DNA of 64,000 bases from Pseudolabrys sp. (GTDB taxonomy: Bacteria; Pseudomonadota; Alphaproteobacteria; Rhizobiales; Xanthobacteraceae): positions 97,620 to 161,619 of the forward strand of contig JAURVZ010000048.1 in the NCBI GenBank assembly GCA_030655215.1, read 5' to 3'. Shown here piece after piece: positions 9,748 to 18,511 of this stretch (position 1 is its first letter; each line of letters opens with the position of its first letter). The translations under genes were made by a program, and so were the position numbers. The notes below the pieces were generated by a model. That model had not been told where the DNA came from, searched no databases, and worked only from the letters and a program-made list of their open reading frames with translations.

Positions 9748-10623
9748 TTATCCTTTGAGCACCCGGCCGGCGACGGCATCGAGCTTCTTCAGTAATTCGG
9801 GATCGCGCGCTTCCGGCGCGGTGATCAAGGCAGTATCGAGCGCACGATCGGAGCCAATCGGGCACATCTCATGTTCGCGCGGGAAATCGCGCGCCAGCCG
9901 CGCCACCAAAGACTGCGCACGGACGGCATTGTCCATCAACACCTTGACGATCTGCTGCACAGTGACCGCGTCGTGGTCGGGATGCCAGCAATCGAAGTCG
10001 GTCACCATCGCCACCGTGGCGTAACAAATCTCGGCCTCGCGGGCGAGTTTGGCCTCCGGCATGTTGGTCATGCCGATCACCGAATAGCCAAGCGTCTTGT
10101 ATGTCATGCTCTCCGCATAGGTCGAGAACTGCGGCCCTTCCATGCACACATAAGTGCCGCCGCGCAGCACCTTGATGCCCTCGGCATCCGCAGCCGCGCC
10201 GATGCGCTGGCGCAGCAAGGGCGACACCGGATGCGCCATCGACACATGCGCGACCAGGCCTTTGCCGAAGAACGAACTCTCGCGCTTGTGCGTGCGGTCG
10301 ACGAACTGATCAACCAACACGAAGGTGCCGGGCGGCATATCCTCCTTGAACGAGCCGCAGGCCGACAGCGACACGAGGTCAGTGACGCCGGCGCGCTTCA
10401 GCACATCGATATTGGCGCGGTAGTTGATATCCGATGGCGACAGCCGGTGGCCCTTGTCATGCCGCGGCAGAAACACCACCGGCAGGCCGTCGATGTCGCC
10501 AATCCGCAAAGCGCCGGACGGCTCGCCCCATGGCGAGGCAACGCGCTCCTCACGCAGATTCTGCAGGCCGGGCAGATCGTAAACGCCGGAGCCACCGATA
10601 ATGCCTAAAACCGACTTCGTCAT
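9748..10623 (-). CDS. mtnP: S-methyl-5'-thioadenosine phosphorylase
   Basis: Phosphorolysis of methylthioadenosine to adenine and 5-methylthioribose-1-phosphate, the first step of methionine and purine salvage. The 291-residue protein begins with [15 protein letters not shown], then contains [20 protein letters not shown] (substrate loop), and later [15 protein letters not shown] and [19 protein letters not shown], all typical of the MTAP branch of PNP family 2. It is co-directional with apt, which uses the adenine released. No methylthioribose recycling genes are adjacent. Confidence 0.93.
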   Translation of the reverse strand: MTKSVLGIIGGSGVYDLPGLQNLREERVASPWGEPSGALRIGDIDGLPVVFLPRHDKGHRLSPSDINYRANIDVLKRAGVTDLVSLSACGSFKEDMPPGTFVLVDQFVDRTHKRESSFFGKGLVAHVSMAHPVSPLLRQRIGAAADAEGIKVLRGGTYVCMEGPQFSTYAESMTYKTLGYSVIGMTNMPEAKLAREAEICYATVAMVTDFDCWHPDHDAVTVQQIVKVLMDNAVRAQSLVARLARDFPREHEMCPIGSDRALDTALITAPEARDPELLKKLDAVAGRVLKG

Positions 10624-10638
10624 GTGCCCCCACGCAGC

Positions 10639-11667
10639 CTACAAGGCTGCCAATTCAAACATGCCATCATCAAACTGAACCCGCGGCGACCAGCCCAGTT
10701 CGTTCCGCAAGCGCGATGAATCCGCTGTGATATGGCGCACATCACCGAGCCGATAGCCTCCTGTGACTACCGGCAGCGGTCCCTTCAGTGCTTGCGCCAA
10801 AGCGAGCGCCATATCGCCAACCGTGCGCGGTGTGCCGGAGCCGACATTGAAGGCACGAACGCCATCCGTATGCGCTTCGCAAACGGCAACAGTCGCCGCC
10901 GCAATATCACGGACATGAACGAAATCGCGCCGCATGCGGCCGTCTTCGTACACGCGCGGCGCCTCGCCTTTTTTCAGTGCCGCGGTAAAAATCGCTGCAA
11001 CGCCTGCATAAGGCGTATCGCGCGGCATGCCTGGGCCGTAGACATTATGATAGCGCATGATGCCAGCGGAGCCACCGGTCACGCGCGCCCAGTTCGCCGC
11101 GTAGAATTCCTGCGCCACTTTGCTGCTGGCATAGGCATTGCGCGGATCGACCGGCACATCTTCGTTGACCAAAGCAGGCTCAAGCGGTTTTCCGCAGTGG
11201 GGGCACGGCGGCTCGAAATTCCCCTGCCTCAACTCACTCTCAATGCGCGGACCGGGCCGCACCGGACCGTGCTCCGGGCAATGCCCAATCCCCTCGCCAT
11301 AAGCGACCATGGACCCCGCCAATGTCATGCGCTTCACGCCTGCCCGCGCCATACCGGCGAGGAGTTCGGCGGTGCCCACATCGTTTGACGAAGCATAATC
11401 GGGCAGATCGCTGATCGCGACGCCGAGACCGACCTTGGCGGCAAGATGCAACACGGCGTCGATGCCTTTGAGCGCACCATCGACGGTCGCTGGATCGCGA
11501 ACATCGGCAACAATCAGTTCAGCGCCATCAAGCGGCGCGGCTTTACCGCCCGCGTGCACATCCGGCCGCAATGAATCGAGGACACGCACCTGATGCCCAC
11601 GCGCAAGCAATTCAGCCAAGACGTGGCGGCCGATGAAACCGGCGCCACCCGTCAGCAGCACGTGCAT
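10639..11667 (-). CDS. NAD-dependent epimerase/dehydratase (extended SDR) with Cys/His insertion
   Basis: An extended short-chain dehydrogenase acting on a nucleotide sugar. It shows the Rossmann motif GGAGFIG (residues 8-14 from the ATG at 11667) and the catalytic YASSK (Tyr179, Lys183). The ATG follows AGAAGG at good spacing; a TTG two codons earlier is less likely. Between about residues 130 and 158 there is an unusual insertion with CPEH (Cys130, His133) and CPHC (Cys155, Cys158), which looks like a zinc-binding knuckle. Two glycosyltransferase-like genes lie directly upstream, suggesting a joint role in a surface or exported glycan. The exact sugar cannot be assigned. Confidence 0.82.
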   Translation of the reverse strand: MHVLLTGGAGFIGRHVLAELLARGHQVRVLDSLRPDVHAGGKAAPLDGAELIVADVRDPATVDGALKGIDAVLHLAAKVGLGVAISDLPDYASSNDVGTAELLAGMARAGVKRMTLAGSMVAYGEGIGHCPEHGPVRPGPRIESELRQGNFEPPCPHCGKPLEPALVNEDVPVDPRNAYASSKVAQEFYAANWARVTGGSAGIMRYHNVYGPGMPRDTPYAGVAAIFTAALKKGEAPRVYEDGRMRRDFVHVRDIAAATVAVCEAHTDGVRAFNVGSGTPRTVGDMALALAQALKGPLPVVTGGYRLGDVRHITADSSRLRNELGWSPRVQFDDGMFELAAL

Positions 11668-11669
11668 GG

Positions 11670-12422
11670 TCAAACCTTCTTATCGTGCAAATGGAACTGC
11701 GGCGGCGGTTCGCGGCGCAACGATACCGCAAGACGCAGGAATGTGGTGACGATCTTCCACGCCGCCTTCATGCCGGCGGTCAAATTGCCAGAAACTTTCG
11801 AGACGCCGCCCTGGCGGCAGCGATGATCGACCGGCACTTCAAGAATGCGATACTGCGCCGCAGCGGCGCGCATCTGCATTTCCAGATTCCAGCCATAGGT
11901 CATTTCGCTCATGCCCAGCGCGCGCAGGCGGTCGGCGCGCAACGCACGAAACGGCGACATGTCGGTATAGCGGACGCCGTAAGTGATCCGCAGCAGCAAG
12001 CCTGCAAGCCAACCAGCCAAGACCTGTTGCGGCGTCATGCTGCCAGCCTCGCGCTTGCCGCGAAGCCGTGAACCCATGACGAAGTCGGCCTGATCCGCAG
12101 CAACCGGCCCGACCACATCGGCCATGAAGGCCGGCACATCGCTGCCGTCGCCATCCAGAAAACAAACAATATCACAGCGCTCGTCCACAGCCTTGACACC
12201 TGCCGCACACGCCCGGCCGTAACCAGGCTGAGGCATGCGCACGACACGGGCGCCGGCTTTGGCGGCATATTCTGCGGTGCGGTCGGTTGAGCCATTGTCG
12301 ACGACAATTACTTCATCGACCTTCTGCGCCAGCACGTCGCGCACAACATCGGCGATCGGCTCCTCCTCGTTGAGGCAGGGGATCACGACGCTGACAAAGC
12401 GGTCGCCGGCGGGAAGTCGCAT
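11670..12422 (-). CDS. glycosyltransferase family 2 (DPM1-like)
   Basis: A 250-residue GT-A fold transferase. It has the nucleotide-sugar-binding start FVSVVIPCLNEEEPIADVV, the VDNGSTD motif and the metal-binding CFLDGDGSD (DxD-type), followed by RLRGKREAGSM. The shape resembles dolichyl- or undecaprenyl-phosphate mannosyl/glucosyltransferases. A hydrophobic stretch around residues 130-150 may touch the membrane. It sits 3 bases after the DUF2064 gene and 2 bases before the epimerase gene, so the three are probably one transcript. Donor and acceptor are unknown. Confidence 0.85.
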   Translation of the reverse strand: MRLPAGDRFVSVVIPCLNEEEPIADVVRDVLAQKVDEVIVVDNGSTDRTAEYAAKAGARVVRMPQPGYGRACAAGVKAVDERCDIVCFLDGDGSDVPAFMADVVGPVAADQADFVMGSRLRGKREAGSMTPQQVLAGWLAGLLLRITYGVRYTDMSPFRALRADRLRALGMSEMTYGWNLEMQMRAAAAQYRILEVPVDHRCRQGGVSKVSGNLTAGMKAAWKIVTTFLRLAVSLRREPPPQFHLHDKKV

Positions 12423-12425
12423 CGT

Positions 12426-13145
12426 TCAGGCCCGCATCATGGCGTGTTCCCGCTCGCGCAAGAAGGCAAACGTGGCTTGGGCATCGGCACCGACCAGGCG
12501 CGGATCGGCAAATGCCGGCGATATGCCGCGCCATTCGTCTTCCAGCATCGCAAACGAGGCAGCATCATCGACATCGTACCATCCCGGAACATTCGCGACA
12601 GCAAGGCCGATTTCCCGGGCGCGTTGCAAGGTCAACGCGTAAACCTCGGGTGTGCTCCACGGTATGTCATCAAACAGGCGCGGATAGGTCTGCGACAGGC
12701 CGATCAAGGTATAGCCGCCGTCCAGCGCCGGGCTGAGTACGACGTTGTCACCGGCGCGCACGGCATCGACCGCGGCGCTAAGCACCGCTTTTGGCAATGT
12801 CGGCGAATCGGAATTGACCAGAATGGCACCGGCAAAACCGGCCTCAATGAGATCCGCAGTGCCTTTGAGCAGTCGGGCACCGAGATCACCCTCACCTTGC
12901 AAGGTAAGGTGGAAGCCGTCCGGCAACAGTTTGCGCAAGGCCGGCTCGGTGCCGAACGGCGTGTAAACCGCACCCCCGACAACATCGCCGTCGGCGGCCA
13001 GTTCGTGGATGGTTTTTGACAGATCGCGGATGAAACAGGACGAGATCGCCGCGCATTCTTCCGGCCGCAAAGGCGGCGAGAGCCGCGTCTTCGACTTTCC
13101 AGGCGCCGGCGTTTTGCAAATAATAGCAACGGCAACAGGCTTCAT
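12426..13145 (-). CDS. DUF2064 / TIGR04282-type glycosyltransferase
   Basis: A 239-residue GT-A-like protein beginning VAIICKTPAPGKSKTRLSPP, the nucleotide-binding signature of DUF2064. It also has ILVNSDSPTLP and SPALDGGYTLIGL, both conserved in the family. This family is often named after arsenosugar biosynthesis, but no arsenic genes are nearby, so the name should not be taken as function here. The ATG at 13145 agrees with the family N terminus; an ATG at 13154 is possible. It leads the DUF2064–GT2–epimerase group. Confidence 0.8.
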   Translation of the reverse strand: MKPVAVAIICKTPAPGKSKTRLSPPLRPEECAAISSCFIRDLSKTIHELAADGDVVGGAVYTPFGTEPALRKLLPDGFHLTLQGEGDLGARLLKGTADLIEAGFAGAILVNSDSPTLPKAVLSAAVDAVRAGDNVVLSPALDGGYTLIGLSQTYPRLFDDIPWSTPEVYALTLQRAREIGLAVANVPGWYDVDDAASFAMLEDEWRGISPAFADPRLVGADAQATFAFLREREHAMMRA

Positions 13146-13158
13146 GGCGATCATCTCG

Positions 13159-14316
13159 TCAGGATGCAACGGACAGCGCGCGTGTCAGATCGTAGTACAA
13201 TTCGTCAACATCTTCGAGGCCCACCGACAGCCGCAGCAGATCGGACGGAACGGGCGTGCCGGCTCCCTCGATCGATGAGCGGTGTTCGATCAGACTTTCA
13301 ATTCCGCCAAGCGAGGTGGCGCGATTCCACAGTTCAACACAAGCCGCGACGGCTACCGCGGCCTTGTCACCCTTTTTGATGCGAATCGACAACATGCCGC
13401 CAAAGCCGCCCTTCATCTGACGGGCAGCAACGTCGTGGCCAACGTGTTTTTCAAGACCGGGATAGAGCACGGCTGAAATCGCCGAATGGCCCACCAGTTT
13501 GCCCGCCAGCCACGCTGCGCTAGCGGCCTGCGCGCGAACGCGAATATCGAGCGTGCGCATGCCGCGCATCAGCAGCCACGAATCGAACGGGCTGAGCGTG
13601 TTGCCGAAGTGGGAGCGCACTTTGCCGATGCGTTGCCATAATGGATTGTCGCCGGCCGTCGCCAGCGCACCGGCGACCACGTCTGAATGGCCGTTAAGAT
13701 ATTTCGTGGCCGAATGCATGACGATATCGGCGCCGAGCGACAAGGGCCGCGTAAAGATCGGCGTCGCGACCGTCGAGTCGACGCAAAGAATGGCGCCAGC
13801 GGTGTGCGCGATTTCGGATACAGCGGCGATATCTGTGATGGTCCACAGCGGATTGCTCGGCGTCTCGATCCAGAATAGTCCGGTTTGGCCCGGACGCACC
13901 GCGGCGCGCACCGCGTCGAGATTCGATGAGTCAACGAACGTCACGCCGTGACCATAGCGGCCGATATCGTCGCGCAGCCAGTCGCGGAAGCCGTAATACA
14001 TGATCTGAGAAGCAACAATGTGCGTCGGCTTGTCGAGCGCGAGCAACACCGATGTTGCGGCCGCCATGCCCGAGCCAAACAGCAGGGCTTCATCGGCGCC
14101 TTCGAGCGCCGCAATCATGCGTTCGGCCTGATGCACGGACACATTGTCGGGGCGCCCATAGACGTAGCCGGCGCTATAGCCGTTGTCGGCATCGCGCACG
14201 TAAGTCGTCGACATGTGAATGGGCTGGACGATGCCCTTGGTCACAGGGCAATGCGTGCCGAGCGCCTGGGCAACCAGAGTGCGCGCACTGAACCTCGTCT
14301 TGGTCTGGTCGTCCAT
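13159..14316 (-). CDS. cystathionine gamma-synthase/lyase family PLP enzyme
   Basis: A 385-residue Cys/Met-metabolism PLP enzyme that acts at the gamma or beta carbon of homocysteine- or cysteine-type substrates. The Schiff-base lysine is Lys205 in SATKYLNGHSD. FGSGMAA (about 80-86), ETPSNPLW (151-158) and the C-terminal RLSVGLEDVDELYYDL complete the family pattern. Whether it is a synthase (metB), lyase (metC) or O-acylhomoserine sulfhydrylase cannot be told from sequence alone. Its 5' region has three nested palindromes (separate entry). The DUF2064 gene starts 13 bases after its stop. Confidence 0.85.
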   Translation of the reverse strand: MDDQTKTRFSARTLVAQALGTHCPVTKGIVQPIHMSTTYVRDADNGYSAGYVYGRPDNVSVHQAERMIAALEGADEALLFGSGMAAATSVLLALDKPTHIVASQIMYYGFRDWLRDDIGRYGHGVTFVDSSNLDAVRAAVRPGQTGLFWIETPSNPLWTITDIAAVSEIAHTAGAILCVDSTVATPIFTRPLSLGADIVMHSATKYLNGHSDVVAGALATAGDNPLWQRIGKVRSHFGNTLSPFDSWLLMRGMRTLDIRVRAQAASAAWLAGKLVGHSAISAVLYPGLEKHVGHDVAARQMKGGFGGMLSIRIKKGDKAAVAVAACVELWNRATSLGGIESLIEHRSSIEGAGTPVPSDLLRLSVGLEDVDELYYDLTRALSVAS

Positions 14317-14318
14317 AC

Positions 14319-14398
14319 TAACTTATCAGCCTCACTAAGTTACCTACCGTACCAACAGGCCCCGGCGACCGCAGTTCCCCTTAGGGGGAAATATTTCC
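14319..14398 (-). promoter_or_regulatory. clustered palindromes upstream of the PLP enzyme gene
   Basis: Three inverted repeats lie in the ~100 bases before the ATG at 14316. TAACTTA (14319-14325) pairs with TAAGTTA (14336-14342), a perfect 7-bp arm. TTCCCC...GGGGAA spans 14375-14390. A perfect 12-bp palindrome GGAAATATTTCC spans 14387-14398. The first is close enough to the start codon to mask ribosome binding; the others look like operators. No SAM riboswitch core was found here. Function is inference. Confidence 0.45.
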
Positions 14399-14424
14399 TC
14401 CAATCGAGGTAGAATGGAGACGGT

Positions 14425-14943
14425 TCACCTACGTCCCAAAGCGATTAAGGTATTATCGTCTACAGGAAGCGTCTTTCCTCTCGATGCATCCCAATTCGGA
14501 GCCTCCTCGAAATCTTCGCGCCCCATGTCGACGGCATTAATCTGCCTCGCGAGGATCGCCACCGCCTCGATCGGAACGGCGACCGGCCGCTTCCCCCTCT
14601 CCGTGCGCGCCCAGCCGAACCAGGCGCTATAGGGCACGATCAGGACGACCTTGTTTTCAGCCGTGCGCACGACCTCTCGGACATAGCCAATGGTCGAGTC
14701 GCCTTCGTCGAGAACCGGCAGGCCGATCAGATCGCCGACACGAACCGGCTGCGGAAACCGCTTCTGCATTTTCTGCTCGGGAGTCAGCTCCTCCTTGTCG
14801 TCGTCCTTATCGCCATCCGCAGGCTTGTCGGCGGCGGGACCCGCCGCAAGCTGGATGTAACTCTCGGCGGCATGAGGAGATACGAGCGGTGACGACAGGC
14901 AGATCAGCGCCAGACAAAAAAACAATCCGGGGCGGAGCAGCAT
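14425..14943 (-). CDS. PRC-barrel domain protein with signal peptide
   Basis: A 172-residue exported protein. The ATG at 14943 follows AAGGG with 8-base spacing and gives a clean signal peptide (LLRPGLFFCLALICLSSPLV) ending near HAAES. A charged, Asp/Lys/Glu-rich linker follows. The C-terminal half is a PRC-barrel-like domain: VRVGDLIGLPVLDEGDSTIG, then KVVLIVPYSAWFGW and the PVAVPIEAVAIL strand. Family members bind proteins or act as adaptors; a specific role is unknown. It is divergent from the cytochrome b gene at 15042. Confidence 0.7.
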   Translation of the reverse strand: MLLRPGLFFCLALICLSSPLVSPHAAESYIQLAAGPAADKPADGDKDDDKEELTPEQKMQKRFPQPVRVGDLIGLPVLDEGDSTIGYVREVVRTAENKVVLIVPYSAWFGWARTERGKRPVAVPIEAVAILARQINAVDMGREDFEEAPNWDASRGKTLPVDDNTLIALGRR

Positions 14944-15041
14944 CGTGACGGCCCTTTTATGTAATTTCACACAAGCCACACGAACTCGTGCGTTGCGCGT
15001 CAAAAGCGAGTCAGGGTCTTATTTGCCAGCAAGTCCCCCTA

Positions 15042-15725
15042 ATGAGCACGACCTTCATGTCGGACAGCCTCACGGTCAAATCAACTCGCCGTCATAAGCT
15101 GCATCCGGCGGCGTTGCGGACGATGCACTGGATCAATGCCATTGCCATGATCCTGCTGATCGGCAGCGGCTGGAAGATCTATAACGACGAAGTGCTGTTC
15201 GGCTGGCTGCACTTTCCGGACTGGATGACGTTTGGCGTCTATGCCCAGCATGGCCTGCAGATCCATTTCTTCGCAATGTGGCTGCTGGTTATCAACGGCA
15301 TCGCTTATGCCGCCTACGGCTTTGCCACCGGCCGTCTGCGCCGCAAAATGTTGCCGATTCGTCTTTCGGAGATTGCCGCCAATATACGCGACGCGCTTCG
15401 CTTCAAGCTCGCCCATGACGACATCACGCGCTACAATGCCGTGCAGAAGATGCTCTATGTCGGCATCATGCTGGTTATCGTCATCCAGATCCTGTCCGGT
15501 CTGGCGATCTGGAAGCCGGTGCAATTCCAGGAACTGACGGCGCTATTAGGCGGCTTCCAGTATGCGCGGCTCGCGCATTTTATCGGCATGGCCGCCATCG
15601 TCGGCTTTCTTATTATTCACGTCGCACTGGCGCTTCTGGTGCCAAAGACCATCATTGCCATGGTTGCCGGCGGACCTGATGTCGCTGACGACGATACTGC
15701 GCCCCACCCCGCCCCGGCGGAATAA
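15042..15725 (+). CDS. cytochrome b561 / Ni-Fe-hydrogenase-type cytochrome b membrane subunit
   Basis: A 227-residue membrane protein with four or more helices. Histidine-bearing helices match di-haem cytochrome b subunits: HPAALRTMHWINAIAMILL near the N terminus, AQHGLQIHFFAMWLL in the second helix and ARLAHFIGMAAIVGFLIIHV in the last. It probably moves electrons between quinone and the molybdopterin protein encoded 12 bases downstream. The ATG at 15042 is chosen because later codons cover the whole domain; an ATG at 15057 is equally possible. No good ribosome site is visible for either. Confidence 0.82.
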   Translation: MSTTFMSDSLTVKSTRRHKLHPAALRTMHWINAIAMILLIGSGWKIYNDEVLFGWLHFPDWMTFGVYAQHGLQIHFFAMWLLVINGIAYAAYGFATGRLRRKMLPIRLSEIAANIRDALRFKLAHDDITRYNAVQKMLYVGIMLVIVIQILSGLAIWKPVQFQELTALLGGFQYARLAHFIGMAAIVGFLIIHVALALLVPKTIIAMVAGGPDVADDDTAPHPAPAE

Positions 15726-15737
15726 CGGACCGAACCC

Positions 15738-16526
15738 ATGGCGATCCGCTCACCCTCATCCTCAATCTTCCGGCCGAAAAACGGCGTTGACCAAAGTGTC
15801 ATGGAAGAAAACAAGAAGCTGATCGCCGACATCAACCGTCGCAATCTGCTGCGTGGCACCGTATCGCTCGGCGCGCTGACCATGTTGACGGGCTGTTCGG
15901 TCAGCGACACTGGCGCCATGCAGGCTTTCCTGCGTGCCGTGTCATCGTTCAATGATGGCGTTCAGGCGCTCTTGTTCACGAACAGATTGGCCCCGACGTT
16001 CCGCGAAGACCAGGTGGTCAAGCCGCCGCGTTTCAATGCTTTCTATGAGATCGAGGACGTCAAGCCGGTCGACGGCCAGAAATGGAAGCTTGAGTTGTCC
16101 GGTCTGATCGAGAACAAGACCGCCTGGACCGCCGAACAGATCTACAAACTGCCGGAACAAGAAATCATCGTACGGCATATCTGCGTCGAGGGCTGGGACT
16201 ATATCGGCCAATGGTCCGGCGTGCCGTTGAGCGACTTCCTCAAGCGCATCGGCGCCGATACCAAAGCCAAATACATCTCATTCAAATGCGCTGACGACTA
16301 TACAGAGACGCTCGACATGGCGACGGCGCTGCACCCGCAGACAATCCTGGCGACGAAGTATGCCCGCGACCCGATTGCCGATCCGTTCGGCTTTCCGTTG
16401 CGGCTACGGACGTCGACCAAGCTTGGCTTCAAAAACGCTAAGTGGATCACCGCGATGGAGGTGACCAACACTTTCCAGGAAACCTATTGGTCGAAGCAGG
16501 GCTTCAACTGGTTCGCCGGTATCTAG
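15738..16526 (+). CDS. molybdopterin-dependent oxidoreductase (sulfite-oxidase/MsrP-like), Tat lipoprotein
   Basis: A 262-residue protein of the sulfite oxidase fold. The likely molybdenum ligand is the Cys in RHICVEGWDYIGQWSGVPL (about residue 148). A twin-arginine motif RRNLLRG is followed by a hydrophobic stretch ending LTGC, a lipobox. If translation starts at the ATG at 15801, the twin Arg falls at positions 12-13, a normal Tat layout; the ATG at 15738 is closer to the upstream gene. With the preceding cytochrome b it forms a membrane-anchored redox pair like MsrPQ, but the partner is cyt b561-like rather than MsrQ-like. Substrate unknown. Its TAG stop overlaps the stop of the convergent gene. 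Confidence 0.85.
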   Translation: MAIRSPSSSIFRPKNGVDQSVMEENKKLIADINRRNLLRGTVSLGALTMLTGCSVSDTGAMQAFLRAVSSFNDGVQALLFTNRLAPTFREDQVVKPPRFNAFYEIEDVKPVDGQKWKLELSGLIENKTAWTAEQIYKLPEQEIIVRHICVEGWDYIGQWSGVPLSDFLKRIGADTKAKYISFKCADDYTETLDMATALHPQTILATKYARDPIADPFGFPLRLRTSTKLGFKNAKWITAMEVTNTFQETYWSKQGFNWFAGI

Positions 16527-18496
16527 GGCCTTACAGTTCGATAGATGCGCCACGCCGACGTACCGTCAACGAGGCGGTAGAGCGGACTTGCAGCGAAGGG
16601 ATCGCTGGCCCAGGCGCCATCCTCGGACGTGACGACCGCGGTGTCGCATTTGAAAGCACCCGCCAATTCCTCGATATCGCCCGGTTTGGTTTCGCCCGCG
16701 AAAACGCGGTGGAATTGCGCGTCGATCTCTTCATTGCGGACTGTCGGCAGTGGTGAAAATGGCGCGAAGGCCGAACCGGCGTAGCAAGAGCGGCGGTTGC
16801 TCAGCAAAGCCCACGAGATATTCGCCGGCCATCCGGTCATGCTTTCCATGTGACGGGGGCTTATGGCGATCCGGTCAGCGTCCGGCGTGACGCGGCGCAC
16901 CGCCTGCCACAAGGCCGGCGTCTCGGCGAAGCTGCGCGACCCACCGAGCGGCGGCGCGGTAAGATTGCCGCGAGCGAGCTTGATGGCTTCGGGCACGCCG
17001 AGCAGGAGCAAAACCACGGCAGCGATCAGCGGGACAGAGAGTCGCTTGAAGCTCAAGCGCGATAGCGCTGCGGCGGCGAAGACAATCAGCAACATCAGGC
17101 CCGGCAGCAAGGCACGCCAGCCGAGATCGTTGTTCTCGCCCAATGTGCTGACCAGTAGCCACGACGTGAGCAGGCTGGCCACAAGCGTCAGCGCGAAAGC
17201 AATCAACATCGTACGATGGCCCAGCGCCAACGTCTTGTCTCTCAGGAGCACATAGAGCGCGACGAGACCCGGGGCGTAAGTCGCCGGCAACTCGACCGGC
17301 AGATAGATGAGCCAGAAGGCCGGCCAGTCGAGCCAGGCACCGAATTCGTCCAGGATATCGTCGCTGAGCACCTGCGTCGGTTCAATGCTGATCGGCGAGC
17401 CGCCGCGCAAGGCTGTCATCTGCAGCTGGTCGTAGAGGAACGGCGACATCAGCAGCAGAGCCAGTGCGGCGGCGCCGCTAATTCCGATCAGTATTCGCAG
17501 CCGTTGCGATGGCGCGGCGCGCGCGAGCACAAACAGCGCGACCGGCGCCGCGGCCAGCGGAAAGGCGACGCCGCCGACCCAGGTCGAGCTCTCAAAGCCG
17601 GCGGCGATGACGAGGCCTAGCAAGATGGCCGTGAGTGCGTGCGGGCGCCTGGCAAGTTCCACGACCAGATAGATGGCTATCAAGGCAATTGTAGCCGACG
17701 CCGTGTGCTGTGGCGCCCACGAGGTCTGGAACAGCCAGCCTCCGAGACCGGACTGATAGCCGACGTATTCTGCAGCGGTGTCAATGTCGGTGAACCAGCC
17801 AATCACCGCGCGGAGCGAACCGGAGGCCGCCAGCGCGACGGCCCATAGACCAGCGCTGGCTTGGCCGCTGAGCCGGACCGCCAGGCCGATCAAAGCCGTA
17901 AGCGCCGTAAAAGCCGTGAAAAAAGCCATGCCCGCATCAGCTTCCCAGCCACTGATGTTGAGCAGCAGCGCCAGTTCGGCAGCGCTGAAATGCCAGAGAT
18001 AATAGTAAGACAGGCGGACTGGGGTCCCTGCTCCGCTGGAAAACGGATTTGCGGGCGGCACGCCGAGTCGGATCATCTCGTCGATCATCGCGACTTTGGA
18101 ATGATCGAAGATCGGCCCGGAGAGCGTGACACCTTCGGCAGAGAACTTCGGCAGCACCGCCGCCATGACGATAAAGGCGAGCAGGGCCGCGCCGCCAAGC
18201 GCCAGCGCCGAAAGGCGGGAGAGCATCGTTTCGCCCTGCCAAGCGCGGCCTCTCCACAACATGGCCAAGGCTACGAGCAATGGCACGGCAAAGGCAGCGA
18301 CAACCGTGCCACGCGACATGCCGATGCCCAAGAGCAACGGCAGTGCCAGTGCGCTGTGCACCGCCCAGCTCAGTGCCGGCGCCAGCATCAGCGCCAGAGA
18401 CCGCGATGAAACGCGCATGGTTAGCGGCAGTCCGATAACGCCGTAAATGATTACGGCTGCCCCGGCGCAAATCAGGCTGTTGAACAGTGAGGCCAT
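16523..18496 (-). CDS. large polytopic membrane protein, possibly GT-C-like
   Basis: A 657-residue protein with well over ten hydrophobic helices and a soluble C-terminal tail of roughly 140 residues. After the third helix lies a loop with FDHSKVAMIDEMIRLGVPP and then YYYLWHFSAAELALL, a pattern resembling lumenal loops of GT-C glycosyltransferases and related uncharacterised membrane proteins. No firm family can be named. It converges on the molybdopterin gene and both stops use the same CTAG (16523-16526). A 43-codon open frame ends 15 bases upstream of its start. Confidence 0.75.
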   Translation of the reverse strand: MASLFNSLICAGAAVIIYGVIGLPLTMRVSSRSLALMLAPALSWAVHSALALPLLLGIGMSRGTVVAAFAVPLLVALAMLWRGRAWQGETMLSRLSALALGGAALLAFIVMAAVLPKFSAEGVTLSGPIFDHSKVAMIDEMIRLGVPPANPFSSGAGTPVRLSYYYLWHFSAAELALLLNISGWEADAGMAFFTAFTALTALIGLAVRLSGQASAGLWAVALAASGSLRAVIGWFTDIDTAAEYVGYQSGLGGWLFQTSWAPQHTASATIALIAIYLVVELARRPHALTAILLGLVIAAGFESSTWVGGVAFPLAAAPVALFVLARAAPSQRLRILIGISGAAALALLLMSPFLYDQLQMTALRGGSPISIEPTQVLSDDILDEFGAWLDWPAFWLIYLPVELPATYAPGLVALYVLLRDKTLALGHRTMLIAFALTLVASLLTSWLLVSTLGENNDLGWRALLPGLMLLIVFAAAALSRLSFKRLSVPLIAAVVLLLLGVPEAIKLARGNLTAPPLGGSRSFAETPALWQAVRRVTPDADRIAISPRHMESMTGWPANISWALLSNRRSCYAGSAFAPFSPLPTVRNEEIDAQFHRVFAGETKPGDIEELAGAFKCDTAVVTSEDGAWASDPFAASPLYRLVDGTSAWRIYRTVRP

Positions 18497-18511
18497 GCAA
18501 TAACGCTTCGG

